Source: Alviniconcha marisindica (Eukaryota > Mollusca > Gastropoda > Provannidae). From it: 64,000 nucleotides of DNA. How positions within the stretch are numbered: the stretch's first letter is position 1; each line of letters opens with the position of its first letter. The stretch spans positions 611,001 to 675,000 of the forward strand of contig JABMCL010003054.1 in NCBI GenBank assembly GCA_018857735.1, read 5' to 3'. The translations under genes and the position numbers were made by a program. Shown one piece after another: positions 1 to 9,589 of the stretch. A model generated the notes under the pieces. That model was not told where the DNA came from and searched no databases. It saw nothing but the letters and a program-made list of their open reading frames with translations.

Positions 1-236
1 CCACATGCATAAGGTGCATGTGTGTTTATCTGTAATCTGCCATCTGCACTCTTGGCAGAATGACTGGGATCTTTTGCGTGCTACTGCGGTAACACAGAGG
101 TGGAACAGATGTTGAAATGAGAGTCAGCACAGAAAGTTGACCCTGGAGAAGAAAATTATCCTGCAGAGACTTGAACCTGTGACCTTTCATTAGTTTCAAT
201 CACGAGTCTGGCACTCTAACCACTGAGCTGTCCCCA
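1..236 (-). mobile_element. tRNA-derived SINE (family B), truncated by window edge
   Basis: Read on the minus strand, the right end (about 236 to 165) is a tRNA-like head: a GGGGACAGCTCAGTGGTTAG start (A box) and a degenerate B box. A body with 'ctgccatctgcactcttggcagaatgactgggatctttt' wording (in two parts) follows. The same body recurs at 11205-11692 and 51922-52385, which defines the family. The element runs off the left edge. Relation to the caspase gene: it sits in the intron upstream of the first visible exon. Confidence 0.8.
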
Positions 237-531
237 CGGTTGAAGATGTTTAGGAGGGTTTTTGTTGTTTGAGTTGACTCATTAAGATTGAATCTTTTCA
301 GCTTACCTCATCAGATAACACTTTGACCAGAAATAGCTTCTTTTCAGCATCCTCTGGTAGTAGTATTTGATGTCCCCCACCCCCCACTCCCCAAAGCACT
401 TTGAGTTGAAAGTGCTCTGTAAAATCCTTGTTATGATTAGTGATAGTAGCTTTATGTGGGGCCCCCCACACCCCCCTTCCCCCCTCCTTAAATCACTTCG
501 AACTGAAAGTGCTCAGTAAAGTCCTTGTTAT
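237..531. other. Intronic sequence, no gene seen
   Basis: Single-copy-looking sequence with C-rich stretches (369-386, 462-486). A degenerate direct repeat ('aaagcac-ttgagttgaaagtgctc' type, about 395 and 494) leads into the 82-bp array. No coding exon with caspase similarity is visible here. Confidence 0.6.
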
Positions 532-1014
532 CATTACTGGTAGTAGCATTACGTGGTGTTTCTTCCCCTCTTAAAGTGAACTGTTTGTGGTTGTGACGCT
601 GTCAGGTCCCTGTCATTACTGGTAGCAGCATTACGTGGTGTTTTTCCCCCTCTTAAAATGAACTGTTTGTGGTTGTGATGCTGTCAGGTCCCTGTCATTA
701 CTGGTAGCAGCATTACGTGGTGTTTTTCCCCCTCTTAAAATGAACTGTTTCTGGTTGTGATGCTGTCAAGTCCCTGTCATTACTGGTAGTAGCATTATGT
801 GGTGTTTTTCCCCGTCTTAAAATGAACTGTTTGTGGTTGTGACGCTGTCAGGTCCCTGTCATTACTGGGAGTAGCATTAAGTGGTGTTTTTCCCCGTCTT
901 AAAATGAACTGTTTGTGGTTGTGACGCTGTCAGGTCCCTGTCATTACTGGGAGTAGCATTAAGTGGTGTTTTTCCCCTCTAAATGTGAACTGTTTGTGGT
1001 TGTGACGCTGTCAG
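532..1014 (+). repeat. 82-bp minisatellite ending exactly at the caspase exon acceptor
   Basis: Nearly identical units start with 'cattactgg' at 532, 614, 696, 778, 860 and 942, an exact 82-bp period with about 5.9 copies. Each unit contains 'ggttgtga(c/t)gctgtcaggt', and the last copy stops at the AG (1013-1014) that serves as the 3' splice site of the exon starting at 1015. CAG copies fall at 603-605, 685-687, 849-851, 931-933 and 1012-1014, and one copy (767-770) is mutated to CAAG. The Cs preceding the motif provide repeated pyrimidine tracts. Confidence 0.95.
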
Positions 1015-1143
1015 GCATGCTGGACCACGGAGTGAAGGTCCAGCACGACGAGCCGGACGGGGGAACGGCGCCGGTGCACAACAACAACATGGTGCAGCAC
1101 CCCTCCATGTCCGACATGCTCATCTGCTACCCCACGCTGCAAG
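1015..1143 (+). CDS. Caspase, internal exon (linker and start of small subunit)
   Basis: A 129-nt exon with splice signals CTGTCAG before 1015 and AAG|GTGGGT after 1143. It is phase 1 at both ends (one base from the previous exon, then GC, then codons 1017-1142, then one G). The translation carries MLDHGVKVQHDEPDG, an Asp-containing linker of the kind processed between large and small subunits, followed by SDMLICYPTLQG, which matches the caspase small-subunit start (compare the family pattern aDfL..YsT.pG). The first split codon can read Gly, as expected directly after the catalytic QACRG motif, so the Cys exon should lie left of the window. Caspases are cytosolic cysteine proteases cleaving after Asp in apoptosis and related signalling. 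The DML form is closer to initiator-type caspases (CASP2-like), but the subfamily is uncertain. It is flanked on both sides by minisatellites. Confidence 0.75.
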
Positions 1144-1179
1144 GTGGGTGCTGCACACCTCCTGTGCTGGGACTGAGGG

Positions 1180-1866
1180 GTCGGGTTGTTCAAACAGTCG
1201 TCTGAAAGCTCACTAGCTGCAGAGTGTGAAGGGTCAGATTGTTCAAACAATCATCTGAAAGCTCACTAGCTGCAGAGTGTGAAGGGTCGGATTGTTCAAA
1301 CAATCATCTGAAAGCTCAATAGCTGTAGAGTGTGAAGGGTCGGATTGTTCAAACAATCATCTGAAAGCTCAATAGCTGTAGAGTGTGATGGGTCAGATTG
1401 TTCAAACAATCATCTGAAAGCACAATGGCTGTAGAGTGTGAAGGGTCAGATTGTTCAAACAGTTGTCTGAAAGCTCACTAGCTGCAGAGTGTGAAGTGTG
1501 AAGGGTCGGATTGTTCAAACAATCGTCTGAAAGCTCAATAGCTGCAGAGGGTGATAGGTTGGATTGTTCAACAGTCATCTGAAAGCTCGCTAGCTGTAGA
1601 GTATGAAGTGTGAAGAGCCAGATTGTTCAAACATCTGAAAGCTCAATAGCTGTAGAGTGTGAAGGGTCAGATTGTTCAAACAATCATCTGAAAGCTCAGT
1701 AGCTGTAGAGTATGAAGTGTGAACAGCCAGATTGTTCAGTCATCTGAACACTCGAGTACTAGCTGTAGAGTGTGAAGGGTCAGATTTTTCAAACAGTTGT
1801 CTGAAAGTTCAGTAGCTGTAGAGTGTGACAGGTCAGATTGTTTAAACAATCTGAAAGCTCACTGGC
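1180..1866 (+). repeat. 53-bp minisatellite downstream of the caspase exon
   Basis: 'tgttcaaac' recurs at 1187, 1240, 1293 and 1346 and onward, giving a 53-bp unit with 'ctgaaagctcactagctgca' and 'gagtgtgaagggtc' segments and about 12-13 copies. Some copies carry an extra 'gtgaagt' and late copies lose bases. It starts about 40 bp after the splice donor at 1144. Confidence 0.93.
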
Positions 1867-2034
1867 TTTAAGGCGTGAAATCTGTCAAAGCCTCCTGTTG
1901 CGGTTTGTTACAAAGGGGTTTGAGGCAATTTTGTGCTGTTGAGCATTAACCGCTGAAAGACGATGCAGTTGTGGGCTTTTATTGAGATGTTGAAATGTGT
2001 TTGTTTTTTGCTTTTTCGTTTTTCATTGCTTTGA

Positions 2035-2323
2035 AATCAACACACAAGGGCATTAATTAGCGCTCAAAAGACGTCACACACAAACACAACAACAAAGACC
2101 TGATTCGCCTAGAGTAACTGTCACCTGGCAAGCAAAAGTAAATATGCATGGTACATAAACTCCACCAGAGGTACATCCTCTGTTGGATATTTGAAGATGT
2201 ACCTCCGGTGGAGTTTATGTACACGCATGCCAGGTGAGAGTTACCGTGGGCAACTCAGGTCTTTGTTGCTGCGTTTGTGTGCGACAGCTTTTGAGCGCTA
2301 ACTAACTCCCTTGTGTGTTGATT
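2035..2323. mobile_element. Fold-back element with ~140-bp imperfect inverted arms
   Basis: The left arm 2035-2177 begins 'aatcaacacacaaggg'. It is the reverse complement of the right arm 2196-2323, which ends 'cccttgtgtgttgatt'. The loop is only 18 bp. Matching inner ends are 'ccaccagaggtacatc' against 'gatgtacctccggtgg'. Scattered substitutions show it is not a recent perfect palindrome. No ORF is present, so it fits a MITE-like or fold-back element or an old inverted duplication. Confidence 0.85.
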
Positions 2324-2439
2324 CTGCATGAGTGGTCAGGGCCTTGTTCCATTTTAGATTGCGTTTTCATTGTTTTCTGTTGTTAAAAAAACAAGAAGAA
2401 AAAAAAGTAACGTTAAGTTGTTATTCAGACTGCAAATAT

Positions 2440-3615
2440 ACTACACTGATTTTGTATGGCCAGGCTTCTTCCAGTTTTCAGAATGCTGTGTTGATCATAC
2501 ACAACCATGCTATTCCCTGTTTTCACACTGCCATGCTGATTGTACACAGCCAGAATGTTCTGGGGTTTTTTTTTCCTTCAGATTAATATGTTGACCATAC
2601 ATAGGATGGTGTGTCGTCAGACGTCTATGGTGATCTTGTACAACCAGGCTGTTCCCTGTTTTCAGGCTACTATGTTAACCATACACAACCAGGCTGTTCC
2701 CTGTTTTAAGGCTACTGTGTTGATCATACACAACCAGGCTGTTCCCTGTTTTGAGGCTACTGTGTTGATCGTACACAACCAGGCTGTTCCCTGTTTTCAG
2801 GCTATTATGTTGATCATACACAGCCAGGCTGTTCCCTGTTTTAAGGCTACTGTGTTGATCATTCACAGCCAGGCTGTTCCCTGTTTTAAGGCTACTATGT
2901 TGATCATACACAACCAGGCTGTTCCCTGTTTTAAGGCTACTGTGTTAATCATATGCTACCAGGCTGTTCCCTGTTTTAAGGCTACTATGTTGATCATACA
3001 CAACCAGGCTGTTCCCTGTTTTAAGGCTACTATGTTGATCATACACAACCAGGCTGTTCCCTGTTTTCAGGCTACTATGTTGATCATACACAGCCAGGCT
3101 GTTCCCTGTTCTTCAGGCTACTATGTTGATCATACACAGCCAGGCGTTCCCTGTTTTCAGGCTACTATGTTGATCATACACAACCAGGCTGTTCCCTGTT
3201 TTAAAGGGTAATATGTTGATCATACACAGCCAGGCTGTTCCCTGTTTTCAGGCTACTATGTTTTGATCATCACACCAGGCTGTTCCCTGTTTTAAGGCTA
3301 ATGTGTTGATCATACACAGCCAGGCTGTTCGTTTCCTCTTTTTTTCAAGGTTCCCTGTTTAGGCTATATGTTGATCATACACAACCAGGCTGTTCCCTGT
3401 TTTAAGGCTACTATGTTGATCATACACAGCCAGGCTGTTCCTGTTTTAGGCTACTTGTTGATCATAACACCAGGCTGTTCCCTGTTTTAGGCTAATGTTG
3501 ATCATAACAGCCAGGCTGTTCCCTGTTTTAAGGCTACTATGTTGATCATACACACCAGGCTGTTCCCTGTTTTCAGGCTACTATCGTTGATCTACACAGC
3601 GGCTGTTCTTTAGCT
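2440..3615 (+). repeat. 45-bp minisatellite (about 22+ copies), right end decayed
   Basis: The unit 'ccaggctgttccctgtttt' plus 'aaggctactatgttgatca' and 'tacacaa' repeats every 45 bp from 2647 to about 3205. More diverged copies lie before 2647. Because 45 is a multiple of 3, both strands stay open for long stretches (up to 223 residues), but these are repeat artefacts and not proteins. From about 3230 to 3615 the copies lose single bases at many sites (for example 'ttttgatcatcacacc', 'gttcctgttttaggc'). Confidence 0.95.
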
Positions 3616-3840
3616 CTGTGTCTTCATAACGCCAGTGTCTGTCTAAGCTACTCTGTGCTCATCTCAACCAGGCTGTTCCCTCTCTTCTACTCTCTTCTGT
3701 CTCTCTCCGCTTCTCTCCTGCTTCTTCAGCTCTTTCTACTACACACCCTGTTCCCGTTCTTCTACTTTGCATCTCACTGCCCCACCTTTCCCTCTTCTCC
3801 TCCCTCTTGTCTCTCCGCCGCTGACTACCCTGTCTTCACT
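3616..3840 (+). other. Pyrimidine-rich intronic spacer
   Basis: C/T-rich sequence (3655-3835) between two arrays. The reading frame that is open here is low-complexity Leu/Ser/Phe and shows no caspase motif. Confidence 0.6.
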
Positions 3841-4470
3841 GAACATTGTGTCTTAACTGAATGCTGTATTGTACTGTCTTGCTGAACGCTACTGTGTTGT
3901 ATTGTCGTGCTGTCTAACTGAACATTGTGTGTTGTATTGTCGTGCTGTTTTATTGAAAGCTGTATTGTACTGTCTTACAGAACACAATGTGTTGTATTCT
4001 CATACTGTCTTACTGAACACTGTGCGTTGTATTGTCATGCAGTCTTACTGAACGCTGTATTGTACTGTCTTACAGAACACAATGTGTTGTATTCTCGTAC
4101 TGTCTTACTGAACACTGTGTCTTGTATTGTCGTGCTGTCTTACTGAACACTGGGGCTTACCAAACACTGTACTGTACTGTCTTACTGAACATTGTGTCTT
4201 ACTTTACGCTGTCCTGTACTGTCTTACAGAACACTATGTGTTGTATTGTCATGCTTTCTTACTGAACAATGTGTCTTACTGAATGCTGTATTGCACTCTT
4301 ACAGAACACAGTGTGTTGTATTGTCGAGCTGTCTTAATGAACATTGTGTGTTGCATTGTCATACAGTCTTATTGAACATTGTGTCTTACTTAACGCTGTA
4401 TTGCACTGTCTTACAGAACACAGTGTGTTGTATTGTCATGCTGTCTTGTTAAGCACTGTATGTTTTGTTA
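3841..4470 (+). repeat. Composite minisatellite of ~35-40-bp subunits
   Basis: Repeated 'gtcttactgaacactgtgt', 'gttgtattgtcgtgctgtct' and 'tacagaacacaatgtg' modules alternate, giving a higher-order period near 100-110 bp. Copy divergence is moderate. This is intronic sequence of the caspase gene. Confidence 0.88.
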
Positions 4471-4499
4471 CTGAAGTTGAACTCTGCATCTCACACAGT

Positions 4500-4940
4500 T
4501 CACTGTGTGTGTGTTACAGAGCACTGTATCTTCGCACTGTTTGCGTTTGCCAGGTGAACAGTGATGTGTGTTACAGAGCACTGTATCTTTGCACTGTTTG
4601 CATTTGCTTTGCCAAGTGAACAGTGACGTGTGTTACAGAGCTCTGTATCTTTGCACTGTTTGCCAGGTGAACAGTAACATGTGTTACGGAGCTCCGTATC
4701 TTTGCCCTGTTTGCCAGGTGAACAGTGATGTGTGTTATGGAGCTCTGTATCTTTGCACTGTTTGCCAGGTGAACAGTGATGTGTGTTACAGAGCTCTCTG
4801 TCTTTGCACTGTTGGCGTTTGCCATGTGCCATGTGAATAGTGATGTGTGTTAAAGAGCTCTGTATCTTTGCACTGTTTGCCAAATGAACAGTGACATGTG
4901 TTACGAAGCACTGTATCTTTGCACTGTTTGCATTTGCCAG
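4500..4940 (+). repeat. 51-bp minisatellite carrying copies of the last-exon acceptor
   Basis: Units contain 'tgtatctttgcactgtttgc', then 'caggtgaacagtgatgtg' and 'tgttacagagctc'. Clean CAG|GTGAACAGT copies have CAG at 4551-4553, 4664-4666, 4715-4717 and 4766-4768 (51-bp spacing in the core). Mutated copies lie near 4612, 4830 and 4881. The final CAG (4938-4940) is the acceptor of the terminal caspase exon, whose first bases GTGAACAGTGACG are therefore part of the repeat unit. Units with an extra 'gcatttgc' segment are about 60 bp. Confidence 0.93.
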
Positions 4941-5084
4941 GTGAACAGTGACGTTTCACGCAAAGTGTCTCGAACGCCTCAGTTGGAGATGGACAGAATG
5001 TCGCAGATGTCCGAGTACAAGAGCTCTCTACGACAACCATATCTCTTCTTCTTCCCCGGCATTAGCACACCCTCCATGAAATGA
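4941..5084 (+). CDS. Caspase, terminal exon (small-subunit C-terminus)
   Basis: The acceptor TTTGCCAG is followed by 144 nt in phase 0, 47 codons and TGA at 5082-5084. The translation begins VNSDVSRKVSR, matching the caspase '..LL.eVN..Vs..' helix, continues through QMSEYKSSLRQ (the family's 'qmp...s.Lrk' strand) and ends LFFFPGISTPSMK, matching the common C-terminal '.l.FfPg'. Joined to 1015-1143, about 35-40 residues are missing between LQG and VNSD, including the GSWF-type motif that lines the S2-S4 pockets. Phases require the missing coding segment to be 3n+2 nt. No such exon is visible between 1144 and 4940, so the gene is either misassembled or broken here. A possible donor just after the stop (AAAG|GTATAC, 5090) could splice the 3' UTR. 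Confidence 0.78.
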   Translation: MNSDVSRKVSRTPQLEMDRMSQMSEYKSSLRQPYLFFFPGISTPSMK

Positions 5085-5137
5085 AGGCAAAGGTATACAT
5101 GTACTGGTGGTGTTGTTGATCGCAATTCTCGACTCTC

Positions 5138-5488
5138 TGATTTATATAACATTTTTTAATTTTATATTGTGTCTGTCCATTCCTTTTTCTTTTTTTTCTT
5201 TAACATGGTATCAGTAAATTAGATGGACTGGTCGACGATACCAGCATTTCCTAGCCTTATGTGCTCTTTTAACAGGGGTGATATTGAAGGGCCTAACTCT
5301 TCGAAAATTTGTGTATGTATGTTTTATGTTTGCGAACGGACTGGGTTTGTAGATTGATTTGACAGAGAGTTGATATATATATGTGAGAAGAGTTTAGAAA
5401 TGTGTATTTGCTTATGACCTGAGTTTGACTGTCCTGAGGTGTCCCTGTGTGGTTGACAGGACATTAAAATCTGATTACTACTACGACT
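5138..5488 (+). mobile_element. ~350-bp retroposon, copy 1
   Basis: Matches 12308-12655 along its whole length in the same orientation, from 'taacattttttaattt' to 'gttgacaggacattaaaatc'. Shared blocks include 'cctagccttatgtgctcttt' and 'gtgtatttgcttatgacctg'. A third, 3'-only fragment is at 13683-13728. The common 3' end and variable flanks suggest a SINE or a 3'-truncated LINE tail. No ORF. Confidence 0.8.
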
Positions 5489-5556
5489 CCACTCACTGAG
5501 CAGACTCACTGCACTCTTGTCGCCATGAGTGCTTTTCATAGCGCATTTTTTAATAT

Positions 5557-5990
5557 AATAATTATAATAATTCTTACAAAGCGCTGTTCTCTAACCAGAG
5601 TTAAACTCACTGTGCTGTACAAATGCCTTATGACAAAAACTACACTAACATACATTTCTAACAAACAGAATCTATCGCCTATCAAACAATAACCATGTTA
5701 CGCACACACACACACACACGCCAAGTGACATGCACACACCAATCTCCGCTCATCCACTCAGATACAAAAATTAGTAAATAATCAACACTCTTTCCTAGAT
5801 CTCTCATGCTCCTCCCCCCCCCTCCCCCCCCACCCCCATTCATGTGCATCCGTCTTCATTCAGCAGCCACACACAGACCCACCTTTTTTCAGACAAAGTA
5901 CTAGATTCTACCGGAAAGCCTGGGTACACAAGAAGGTTTTTAGATGAGATTTAAACTGGGATAATGTTGGTACATTTCTTGGACTGGCCG
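5557..5990 (-). mobile_element. CR1/L2-like LINE 3' end
   Basis: On the minus strand near 5985-5920, a frame reads VPTLSQFKSHLKTFLCTQAF followed by a stop, matching the C-terminus of CR1/L2-type reverse transcriptase polyproteins ('..sFks.LKt.LF..af'). It is followed by a 3' tail with a CA/TG microsatellite (5701-5720), the 'gagaacagcgctttgtaaga' segment and a terminal (TAAT)n. The same tail is at 62465-62700. Only the 3' end is present (5'-truncated). Confidence 0.75.
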
Positions 5991-6245
5991 GCAAGTCGTG
6001 CACTTACAGAGCTGTTACATGGCTGGATGGTTGCGTGGTGTACCCAGAATGTGCGCCGAGAAAACAGCAGTTCTACATGACGCCAGCCAATAACGGCCGA
6101 ACAGCACTGTAAACACACCACTTTGGTGGATATTCAGAACAAACTATGACAGTCACTCATTTTAGAATCCCATGCAACAAGAGCGCAGTGAATCTGCTTG
6201 AGAGCAAAGACTAGTGCTATATCAAAGCAATCAGTTAATTACTTA
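5991..6245 (+). mobile_element. SINE family B, 3' part
   Basis: 'gcactgtaaacacaccactt' followed by 'cccatgcaacaagagcgcag' and 'tatcaaagcaatcagtta' corresponds to the 3' half of the element seen at 51922-52385 (+) and, inverted, at 11205-11692. The tRNA-like head is missing. It ends at a TA microsatellite (6243-6262). Confidence 0.65.
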
Positions 6246-6264
6246 TATATATATATATATATGT

Positions 6265-6440
6265 GAGCCGGTTTGGCCTAGTGGTAAGGCGTTAGGCTGG
6301 TAAGCGGAAGGACCTCGGTTCGATGCTGCTTTGGCTCTCCTTTCTCTTCAAAAATGATCACACATGCAGTTCGTTTCCTGAAAAATGGGTGTACCACCAC
6401 CATAAGCAGAGGAGCGCAGAAGAAGAAGGAGGAAGTTTAT
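6265..6440 (+). mobile_element. SINE family A, 5' end (tRNA-like head)
   Basis: The head reads GAGCCGGTTTGGCCTAGTGG (A box), then 'ggttcgatgc' (B box), then 'ggctctcctttctcttcaaa'. The same head is at 19332, 21889 and 60926. The 75-nt head resembles a tRNA but lacks pairing fidelity and is followed by SINE body, so it is not called a tRNA gene. The body here diverges soon after the head. Confidence 0.75.
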
Positions 6441-6629
6441 CCCATTGGTTGAGAGAGTGTCACAAAGTGTGGGAATTCCATTCATGGATTGATTGAAAAC
6501 AGATTTAGGGGTTAATAGCCCTTTGTTAAAATAAGAAGTTGAAGTTTTGTCTTACTGTTTATGTCCACCAGATAACGAAGCAGAAGAATTGAATGAGGAC
6601 TGTCCTGTGGTTTCAAGTGTTTGACGCTT

Positions 6630-7325
6630 GTCGGCCCAGTCTCTCCATGGTCTACAGCTCTGATGCCTGTCAACCCAATCTCTCCATGGTCTACAGAGTT
6701 CAATGCCTGTCAACCCAATCTCTCCATGGTCTACAACATTTGATGGTCGTTGACCCAATATCCCCATGGTCTACAGCATCTGATGCCTGTCGACCCAATC
6801 TCTCCATGGTCTACAGCTTTTGACACTTGTCAACCCAATCTCCCCATGGTCTACAGTGTTTGATGGTTGTTGATCCGATCTTTCCATGGTCTACGGTGTA
6901 TGATGGTTGTTGACCCAATATCTCCATGGTCTACAGCATCTGATGCCTGTCAACCCAATCTCTCCATGATCTACAGTGCTCAATGCCTGTCAACCCAATC
7001 TCTATGGTGTGCAGTGTTTGACACGCGTCAGCCCAGTCTCTCCATAGCCTACAGTGTCTGATGTCTTCTGTCAACTCGCTCTCTCCATGGTCTACAGTGA
7101 GGCCTGTCAACCCAATCTCTCCATGGTCTACAGTGTTTGATGGTTGTCGACCCAATCTTTCCAGTCTACTGTGTCCAGTGGTTGTCAGCTTTGATGTTTG
7201 TTGACCTAATCGCTTTGGACTACAGTGCTTGGTGCATATGGGCCCAATCTTTCGGTGGTCTACAGTGCTTGATGCGTGTAGACCCAATCTTTCCATGGTC
7301 TACATACAGTGCTTGATGGTTGTCG
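6630..7325 (+). repeat. 40-bp minisatellite
   Basis: 'ccatgg' recurs at 6645, 6684, 6724, 6764, 6804, 6844, 6884 and 6924 and beyond, with unit 'tgatgcctgtcaacccaatc' plus 'tctccatggtctacagca'. About 17 copies, more diverged after 7000. Both strands read open for about 120 codons; these are repeat shadows. Confidence 0.93.
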
Positions 7326-7617
7326 TCAACAGTGTTATCACCATAATCATGGTCATCGTCATCAGGGGTTCAGGCAGACAATGTCCCATTTACAAGCTGC
7401 ATCTGTACATCAGCAGCCAGTTAAATGTGACCCTACCTTCCAAAATGAGTCACACTGATACTGTTTGTGATTTTTCAGATATTTGTATCACAGTAGAGAG
7501 CACAGCATTCTCTTTAAAATGATCAAAATCGGTTCTCTGGTCTTGTTATTATAACAGTTTGAAGTCACAACCACCACAGCATCTCATTCTGAGAAATTGG
7601 CAAACAATGTTTTCAGC
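7326..7617. other. No gene seen
   Basis: Unique-looking sequence following the 40-bp array. The open frame that enters it starts within the repeat and has no recognisable motif. Confidence 0.5.
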
Positions 7618-7811
7618 ATAATTATAATTATAATAATAATGGAAATTTGTAAAGCGCCTACCCTGCGGCTCAAAGCGCTGAACAAGCATAGTATGACACA
7701 CATAATGTCCATCGAGATGGAAATGTTATCAGCAATAAAAATGTATATGAGAAAAAAAGAAAAAGCTAACACATGTAGGTAAGGGTTCAAATGTAACACA
7801 ATGCAAAAGAT

Positions 7812-7847
<36 letters not shown>

Positions 7848-7860
7848 TGTCCTTAGCAAC
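7618..7860 (-). mobile_element. LINE/SINE 3' tail with CA microsatellite
   Basis: The minus strand reads 'ttgttcagcgctttgagccg' then 'caggcgctttacaaat'-like sequence ending in (TAAT)n, the same tail type as at 25070-25140. (CA)n lies at 7813-7843. No coding remains. Confidence 0.6.
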
Positions 7861-8984
7861 AAACAGATGCTTGCTTCAAACAACCTTCGGTAATATTTCT
7901 AAACATGTTTTATGCATAAGCAGTACAATGTGTGATGCAAAAAAGACCAGGGAATCGGATTTTGCTGAAAACCCCAAATCTAAAAAAATAGAAGTTCCCT
8001 TTAAAAATAAACCACAGTGAGAAAGTGACCTAGTTTCCATCCAAATCATTTCAAAAGGCAGGGTCACAAATCTGAACAGACTTGGTGTTTAACCCTTTCA
8101 CTGCCATCGTCTCTTGAAAACAACCTGTAAAAGTGAGAAATTTGAAACCCTTAAGGCTTTTTGTTTTCTTTTTCGCACTTGCATGCGAAAGGATTTTCAC
8201 CACAACACATGACATAGCATTGAAAGTAGATGTTTTATAGGACCGAAAAATGTACTGTTTGCTGGCACGTCCTGCATCATTCAGCTCGGAAATTTTAAAT
8301 GCTGGGGCAGTGAAGGGGTTAACACTTTGTCCAGATGATGTGATACTATTGAGAATGATGGGGTTTGTTTTTCTGTGATGTTTTCATAATACCATACTGA
8401 ACCAAACTGATGTTAAAAAAAAAATGAAGAAGAGAGAAATGTTTTGTGTGTGAACTGTTGTCAGCAAAGAACTGTACCTGGTGTTCACAGACCACTGTGC
8501 TATTGACAGTAACTTGATTTGATAAAAGTAGACTTGTTATGATTATTAACCAAAGAAAAAACTAAGACATGTTTGATGATTTTTTTGTTGTGTTCCTTTT
8601 CTGTTAGTTCTTTTATGAAGATTTTTTTATATTTTTTTTTTGCAAATGAGAAATTATTTTGAAATCCTTGGCTGATTTGTTCGAAGGGTGTACAGTGGAT
8701 GTATTTAATTTTTACAATTTGGCAACACTTTTTGTTGTTGACATTCCTGTTAAAAAATGATAATTTTTGTTTGTTTGTTTGTTTTTAACAATTTCTTGTG
8801 TGTAAGATTTTTGGTTTGATATCTGTATAATTACTTTGTACATTTTGTTGTTGTAATTTTATGTGTGCAAGAGTTTGTTTTACTTTCTGCGTGACTGGTT
8901 TGTGGAGTTAAATGGGAACCACATCCAACTCCAAGGCAGCAGGCTGGCCTGAAAATGTACAGAGTGGGCAGGTATTTTACCTGA
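7861..8984. other. AT-rich unique sequence, no gene seen
   Basis: AT-rich sequence with T-runs and short Ts-and-Gs repeats (8768-8785). No exon-like open frame or recognisable element. It could belong to a long caspase 3' UTR intron. Confidence 0.5.
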
Positions 8985-9470
8985 TGCCAGCTTGGCATGA
9001 GTGAACTTTGGCTTTGGAAATTGCATGATGCAAGCTTGCATGAGTTAACTCGGGCATGGAAATATGCATGGTGCAAGCTTGCCTGAGTAAACTTTGGCAC
9101 GGGAAGGTGCATAGTGCAAGCTTGCCATGAGTAAACTTAGGTGTGGGAAGGTGCATGATGCAAGCTTGCCGTGAGTAAAGTTAGGCATGGGATGGTGCAA
9201 GCTTGCCATGAGTAAACTTAGGTGTGGAAAGGTGCATGATGCAAGCTTGCCATGAGTAAACTTTGGCAAGGGAAGGTGCGTGATGAAAGCTTGCTGTGAG
9301 TCATCTCAGGCATGGGAAGGTGCGTGGCGCAGGTTTGCCATGAGTAAACTTTGGCATGGGAAGCTGCATGGTTCAAGCTTGCCATGAGTAAACTTTTGGT
9401 AATGGAAGCTGCGTGATACCAGCTTGGCATGAGTAAACTTAGGTACTGAAAGCTGCATTGTACTCTTTAT
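8985..9470 (+). repeat. ~44-bp minisatellite
   Basis: 'gcaagcttgc' recurs at 9073, 9115, 9160, 9197 and 9241 with 37-45 bp spacing. The unit is 'atgagtaaacttaggcatgg' plus 'gaaggtgcatgatgcaagc'. About 11 copies. Confidence 0.9.
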
Positions 9471-9589
9471 GCCATTGGCACCTCCAAGTTTTCGTCTGAG
9501 CCACTGAGCCTTAGCATTAATTGTACAATGAGGTAGCCCTGTGGGCTGTATTATCTGGTGTAACTCCGTAACTTGGACGCTAGGTCTGA

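Noticed and set aside
2540..3211. 223-residue open frame (+) with a 15-residue repeat
   Set aside because: The 45-bp minisatellite period is a multiple of three, so frames stay open on both strands. No start context, splice support or homology.
532..4940. CRISPR array
   Set aside because: Units repeat fully head to tail with no unique spacers, and the surrounding genes are eukaryotic with introns.
6265..6344. tRNA gene
   Set aside because: A and B boxes are present, but the same head with the same following body occurs at 19332, 21889 and 60926, so it is a SINE.
6931..7296. 121-residue minus frame in the 40-bp array
   Set aside because: Repeat translation with no domain; frame breaks where copies have indels.
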